Below, piece after piece: positions 34,609 to 38,363 of a DNA stretch of 38,363 bases. Position numbers and translations under genes: made by a program. Under the pieces are notes generated by a model that worked only from the letters and a program-made list of their open reading frames with translations, searched no databases and had not been told where the DNA came from. This DNA comes from Acaryochloris sp. IP29b_bin.176 (lineage in GTDB: Bacteria > Cyanobacteriota > Cyanobacteriia > Thermosynechococcales > Thermosynechococcaceae): the NCBI GenBank assembly GCA_028285315.1, contig JANQPU010000155.1, positions 1-38,363 on the forward strand, given 5' to 3'. Every line of letters starts with the position of its first letter. Within the stretch, counting starts at the first letter, position 1.

Positions 34609-35958
34609 TTACGCTCCTTGGGAACCGTTGTGCTTATTCAGGGTGCCGGTGACATCAATACCAAGGGTTTGATCGACCCGATCGAGGAATTGGCGTACCA
34701 TTTCGGGATAGGCATTGGCTAAGCTGGCAATGGATTGCCCATCCCCGTTATCAATCACATTCACTCGCTCCAAATTAACCCGATTGGGAATTTCTGCTGC
34801 CTGTTGGAGCACCATCTCAATTTGCTGAATTAAGAAAACTTCAGCGGCATCCGTTCCCGTCTGCTGCCAGACTTGAGACAACATATCGTTGACTTGGGCA
34901 GCGGCTTTAGCATTTTCTCCCAAGCTGGCTGCTCCCCCCCTGGCTTGGAGTTCTCTAGCCTGCCGTTGGGCCTCTGCCGGCAGCACTTCATCCGCTTCTA
35001 AACGCAATCGTTCTAAATCAGCCCGCATGGCCTGAAGTTGTTGTTCTGCACGGGCTCGGGCTTCTTTCCCTGCCGCAATGGTGCGTTCTTCTTCAGATTT
35101 GGCTCGCTGTTCTAGCTCTGCTTTGATTTTGCGGAGTTCATTTTGTTTTTGCTGGACAATGGCTAGGGCCTGAGTTTGAGCCACTTCGGAACGCTGTTGG
35201 CAATCAGCTTCAATTCGCTCTGCTTCTCCCACGGCGTTGGATTCAGCAATCTCGGCATCCCGAACAATTTGAGCAATTTGTCGTCGACCGATGGAGCTAA
35301 GATAGTCTACTTCATCAGCAACGCTCTGGATTTTGAGAGTGTCGAGCTGAAGGCCCAGCTTGGCTAATTCCCGTGAAACATCTTGGGCAATTCTTTCCGC
35401 AAATTGTAGCCTATCTTCATTAATTTGCTCTGGGGTGAGTAAGGCGACGACACCCCGCAGGTTACCTTCGAGGGTTTCTCTGGCGACCCGGAGAATCTCT
35501 TTGCGATCGCGATCCAGAAACCGCTCAATCGCATTCCCCACTACCCCTGGATCGCTAGAGATTTTGACATTGGCAATCGCTTGAATATCCAGGGGGGTGC
35601 CGCCCTTGGAATAGGCATTTTTGACTTCAACGGGAACGGGCATGGTAGTCATGTCCATAATTTTGACTGTCTCCAAAATCGGAATTGAAATCACTCGCCC
35701 CCCAAAAATGACCCGATAGCCAACGATTTGTCCACTTTTAGTTCGATGCTTGCGTCCTGAAAGAATTAGGATTTCATTCGGATTACAAATCCGCAAAAAA
35801 TTCTTGAGGAACCAAACCACCAGAACTACAAAAAAGATAGACAGTGCAATGGGCACTGTGGGAACTCCCGGCTCCTCCGTATTGACTCTGGTTGAAGATT
35901 CTACTTGGGCCATCAATTGGGATTGCTCCCGGATGGGCTGGTCGACAGACTCACTCAT
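34609..35958 (-). CDS. Flotillin/SPFH-domain protein (first of pair)
   Basis: A 449-residue paralogue of the next gene. A polar N-terminal tail of about 35 residues precedes a membrane segment (IALSIFFVVLVVWFLKNFL, about 37-55). The SPFH domain follows (NAYSKGGTPLDIQAIANVKI, LEGNLRGVVALLTPEQINED, LGLQLDTLKIQSV), then a coiled coil rich in Glu, Ala and Arg (about 210-340) and a conserved tail (AEVFLIQQIEMVLQ). I prefer the ATG at 35958, preceded by AGGAAA; an ATG at 35985 adds nine residues and lacks a good site. The pair probably form hetero-oligomers, as do FloA/FloT-like pairs, though that is inference. It follows the NfeD-like gene in the same direction. Confidence 0.91.
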   Translation of the reverse strand: MSESVDQPIREQSQLMAQVESSTRVNTEEPGVPTVPIALSIFFVVLVVWFLKNFLRICNPNEILILSGRKHRTKSGQIVGYRVIFGGRVISIPILETVKIMDMTTMPVPVEVKNAYSKGGTPLDIQAIANVKISSDPGVVGNAIERFLDRDRKEILRVARETLEGNLRGVVALLTPEQINEDRLQFAERIAQDVSRELAKLGLQLDTLKIQSVADEVDYLSSIGRRQIAQIVRDAEIAESNAVGEAERIEADCQQRSEVAQTQALAIVQQKQNELRKIKAELEQRAKSEEERTIAAGKEARARAEQQLQAMRADLERLRLEADEVLPAEAQRQARELQARGGAASLGENAKAAAQVNDMLSQVWQQTGTDAAEVFLIQQIEMVLQQAAEIPNRVNLERVNVIDNGDGQSIASLANAYPEMVRQFLDRVDQTLGIDVTGTLNKHNGSQGA

Positions 35959-36062
35959 ATTCTGAAATTTCCTGCTACTTACCATGTCTTAACAACACAA
36001 CTCTGTAACGCCAAAGACTGATGTTACGATTCGCTACTAGGCATCGTTTCAACCACTAATCA

Positions 36063-36695
36063 TCAGGGTTTCCCGCTGCCCAAGGCATCAGGTGGCTGAT
36101 TAAAAGAATCACTAGAAACGACCCAAACTCGGTTTTCCTGAGTGCCCACTACTACAACCTGTTCTCCCGGCTGGAATGCACTATCTCCATCTGTGAACGC
36201 CACCACTTCCAGGATGCTGCCCTTTACCTTTAAGCGCACTTTTCCTCGGGTTTGGGCATCGAAAGGAATTTCAACGGTGCCTGCTAACCCCACCAAATCA
36301 TCATGGCGAATGAGGCTATCGGCCTGTTGACGTCGGAGATACAGCATTAGACCTGAGATTGCAGTTCCACATCCTAAGCCCATGCCTATAGAGAGCAAAG
36401 TAATGACTAGAGTTGGCAGCGCTATCTGCAATGAACTGAGCAAAATACCCGTCAGGCCAAAAAAACAACTGCCAAAAGTCCAAAACTTGAGGGTTTTAAT
36501 TAGACTCAGAACGGGTAACTTGCGTCGATTTCTAGGAGTAGAAAGGGCGGTAGATGAGGGACGGTCTTTTTGATCAAATATTTCTACATCAGAGTCCAGT
36601 TCTAGCTCAAACTCAATCCCATCAATACCACCAATAACAGCCAGAATAACGAAAACACCGCCAATCAGAAAACAAGACCAATAAAGGGTCAGCAT
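36063..36695 (-). CDS. NfeD-like membrane protein with OB-fold domain
   Basis: A 210-residue protein: membrane segment at about 4-24, an acidic loop (IEFELELDSDVEIFDQKDRP), two more membrane segments (about 70-90 and 93-120), then a C-terminal OB-fold-like domain (about 130-195: DLVGLAGTVEIPFDAQTRGK ... GEQVVVVGTQENRVWV). This is the short, protease-less NfeD type (YuaF/YqiJ), whose genes accompany flotillins. Here it lies directly upstream of two flotillin genes with a gap of about 100 bp, so the three are probably one operon organising membrane microdomains. The start is the ATG at 36695, with AGG upstream. Confidence 0.85.
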   Translation of the reverse strand: MLTLYWSCFLIGGVFVILAVIGGIDGIEFELELDSDVEIFDQKDRPSSTALSTPRNRRKLPVLSLIKTLKFWTFGSCFFGLTGILLSSLQIALPTLVITLLSIGMGLGCGTAISGLMLYLRRQQADSLIRHDDLVGLAGTVEIPFDAQTRGKVRLKVKGSILEVVAFTDGDSAFQPGEQVVVVGTQENRVWVVSSDSFNQPPDALGSGKP

Positions 36696-36794
36696 TACTG
36701 AATATACCTAGTAGGCTACTTCAATCTTAGCGACTAGACTTCCCCATTACTGGAAATCCCTATCATTCTTTAAGGAGTAGGAAGAATGGGTCGT

Positions 36795-38069
36795 TTAGGT
36801 GGCAATCATGGTCAAGATTTGTGTTGCCATCACTACTACCGCGAGGACAATCATAATAATCAATAGTCCTCGCCCTCCTGAAACCAATGTTTTAGGTGAA
36901 GTTTTCAGAGGTGAGCTATACCGTAAGGTCCAAGCCATAATCGCGGGCAGGATTCCGCCTAACACCGAAATACTAAAGGCCCCAGCATAGTCTAGTGCCG
37001 TAAAGAAGATATTGGGATTTAAAGTCGATAATCCTAGGGCGGGGAGAAAGACGATCGAATAAAAGGGGAGTCGGTTATCTGAGGTAATTTCTCTGATCTG
37101 AAAGGCATCTTTGAAGAAGTCGAGGAGCCCATAAGTGAAACCGATGAACGAGGTTGCGATCGCAAATTCCGAAAACACGGATACCACGATACTCAACCCT
37201 GGCAGATCGGTATTATTCCGCAGTATTGCTAACGGGTCGAACATATCGCTGCCTGTGGTTAAGCTGGCCAAACTGCCCATACTGCCTAAAATCACCGCGT
37301 TCCAAATTAAGAACATCAGCAATGGAATCACGGACCCCACGACAATCGACTCGCGGATCTTGCCTAAGTCGCCTTCTAATTGTGTTGTGACTACTGGCAC
37401 AATGTTGTGATAGAACAAAGCCACTAACATTACCGAAACAGCCGGACTAATGGCAGGCCAGTTTTGATGGACTAATTGCCCAGGATCAACATGAGTGCTG
37501 CTCAGCACCAACAGGGCCATAAAGGTGAGGATCACAATTCCCACAAAAGTACTGTTGAACTTGGCAACCAGCTTTTCGCTCCCCCAATACAGCAATCCGC
37601 CAAACACTAAGGCAAATACTGTTGGCCCCACCCAGCCGGGTACGACCACACCTGAGATATGGGCTATCGCGCCTGAAAGAATCTCTCCTCCTTGGGCCAT
37701 GTAGGCAACAAGTAAAGCGTAATGGAGGAACAGATAGGCTCCTCCAGCCACATTGGCGGTGGATTTACCGAGGGTCGCTTCTACCATCCCCAACAGTCCC
37801 ATATTGGGCTGACCGTACTGGCGCATGCAAAAGACATTGACTTCCGCTAGCAATAGCGCAGCCACTAGAGCATAGACCCAGACGATAACTAACATTACTG
37901 TCGAAGGGAGAAAACCTGCCGGGTGAGTCATTGCAGGTAAGGCTAATATGCCTGCCCCCACGGTTGTTCCAGCCACTAATGTGATTGAGGACAATCGATG
38001 TTCGGGAGTCTGTCTCAATCGATCTTCAGGTCTATCAAACTGGGATATGGGTTTGCCTTCTGTTAGCAA
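36795..38069 (-). CDS. Aromatic amino acid permease-like transporter (HAAAP family)
   Basis: A 424-residue polytopic membrane protein with about eleven hydrophobic segments. The first (ITLVAGTTVGAGILALPAMT) has the Gly-rich substrate-binding pattern of the hydroxy/aromatic amino acid permease family (TyrP, Mtr, TnaB), and the overall length fits. It probably imports tyrosine or tryptophan with protons; the exact substrate is inference. I chose the TTG at 38069 because GAGG lies six bases upstream; another TTG at 38081 has no ribosome-binding site, and the first ATG falls inside the first membrane segment. It follows yidD by about 60 bp on the same strand. Confidence 0.85.
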   Translation of the reverse strand: MLTEGKPISQFDRPEDRLRQTPEHRLSSITLVAGTTVGAGILALPAMTHPAGFLPSTVMLVIVWVYALVAALLLAEVNVFCMRQYGQPNMGLLGMVEATLGKSTANVAGGAYLFLHYALLVAYMAQGGEILSGAIAHISGVVVPGWVGPTVFALVFGGLLYWGSEKLVAKFNSTFVGIVILTFMALLVLSSTHVDPGQLVHQNWPAISPAVSVMLVALFYHNIVPVVTTQLEGDLGKIRESIVVGSVIPLLMFLIWNAVILGSMGSLASLTTGSDMFDPLAILRNNTDLPGLSIVVSVFSEFAIATSFIGFTYGLLDFFKDAFQIREITSDNRLPFYSIVFLPALGLSTLNPNIFFTALDYAGAFSISVLGGILPAIMAWTLRYSSPLKTSPKTLVSGGRGLLIIMIVLAVVVMATQILTMIAT

Positions 38070-38129
38070 TGCTTTCCTCAAGTACCAGAGACTACATTAA
38101 CTGTAATCTTACTTCAAGAAACTCAAGCT

Positions 38130-38363
38130 TTACTTACTAATAGGAGGTCCATTTCCCTGCTCTTTGTTTGGATCAGCACATTCAGGATCAATCTGAGTAG
38201 ATGGTTTGACCGCTGCTGTTGGCACTGGATCATATCCCCCAGGGTGAAAGGGGTGGCAACGACAAATTCGTTTCAACGCCAACCAGCTTCCCTTGAGGAC
38301 TCCCCAAGTTGATATTGCTTCAATGGCGTAGGCCGAACAAGTCGGCTGAAAACGGCAAGACGG
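38130..38363 (-). CDS. yidD: Membrane protein insertion efficiency factor YidD (partial, 5' end outside window)
   Basis: The last 77 codons of a gene that continues past the right edge. The translation [20 protein letters not shown] is followed by [20 protein letters not shown] and PGGYDPVP, the core signature of YidD: paired cysteines, then the HPxHPGGxDPVP box. YidD is a small amphipathic protein at the inner face of the membrane that helps the YidC insertase. After the box comes a longer tail than usual ([20 protein letters not shown]...), about 29 residues and probably disordered. Neighbouring genes beyond the edge cannot be seen, so the usual rnpA-yidD-yidC linkage cannot be tested. Confidence 0.94.
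   Translation of the reverse strand, partial: PSCRFQPTCSAYAIEAISTWGVLKGSWLALKRICRCHPFHPGGYDPVPTAAVKPSTQIDPECADPNKEQGNGPPISK

Noticed and set aside
1..38363. CRISPR arrays, tRNA and rRNA genes
   Set aside because: No regularly spaced repeats and no T-loop or rRNA-like sequence were seen by eye; a dedicated tRNA scan could still find one I missed.

Overview
This is a cyanobacterial chromosome segment. It carries a Mg-chelatase D subunit (chlorophyll synthesis), cyanobacteria-type DUF3110 and DUF3084 proteins, and about twenty copies of the GCGATCGC (HIP1) octamer. The gene set and style resemble a unicellular Acaryochloris-like genome, but that assignment is inference. No rRNA, tRNA, CRISPR array, transposase or prophage was recognised. 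All product names come from reading motifs, not from a search.

Layout. 1-1747: gene-poor DNA with one short Crp/Fnr-like reverse-strand gene. 1748-7468: reverse-strand tamB-pgsA pair (envelope biogenesis and phosphatidylglycerol synthesis). 7803-9696: forward DUF3110-DUF3084 pair, whose end overlaps the convergent chlD gene (9685-11733). 11853-12772: two small reverse-strand genes of unknown function; the second probably begins at a non-standard ATA codon with a signal-anchor sequence.

12978-20519 is the most distinctive region: seven consecutive reverse-strand prepilin-like genes forming two related modules. Module B (20519-16895) is PilX/GspK-like, FimT/GspH-like, PilW-like. Module A (16297-12978) is PilX/GspK-like, PilV-like, FimT/GspH-like, PilW-like. 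Corresponding members look like paralogues, so the block probably arose by duplication of a minor-pilin (pilus tip) operon followed by divergence. No pilus motor, peptidase or secretin is encoded here, so the products would work with machinery encoded elsewhere.

21180-26527: a small exported protein, then a reverse-strand c-di-GMP pair (HAMP-GGDEF and GAF-GGDEF-EAL), then a divergent SH3-domain lipoprotein. 26690-28178: overlapping trmJ-like and trmO-like tRNA methyltransferase genes. 28450-28749: a DUF4282 membrane protein. 29316-32846: two convergent large unrecognised genes; the 833-residue one resembles the post-NTPase half of STAND/NB-ARC proteins without the NTPase. 33095-36695: an NfeD-like protein followed by two flotillin/SPFH paralogues, a probable membrane-microdomain operon. 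36795-38363: an aromatic-amino-acid-permease-like gene and the 3' part of yidD, cut by the window edge.

Possible links: c-di-GMP turnover enzymes sit beside a pilin block, consistent with control of pilus-dependent surface behaviour, but only proximity supports this. The spacer at 32847-33094 holds a perfect 14-bp hairpin and a 117-bp inverted-repeat element that may be a MITE.
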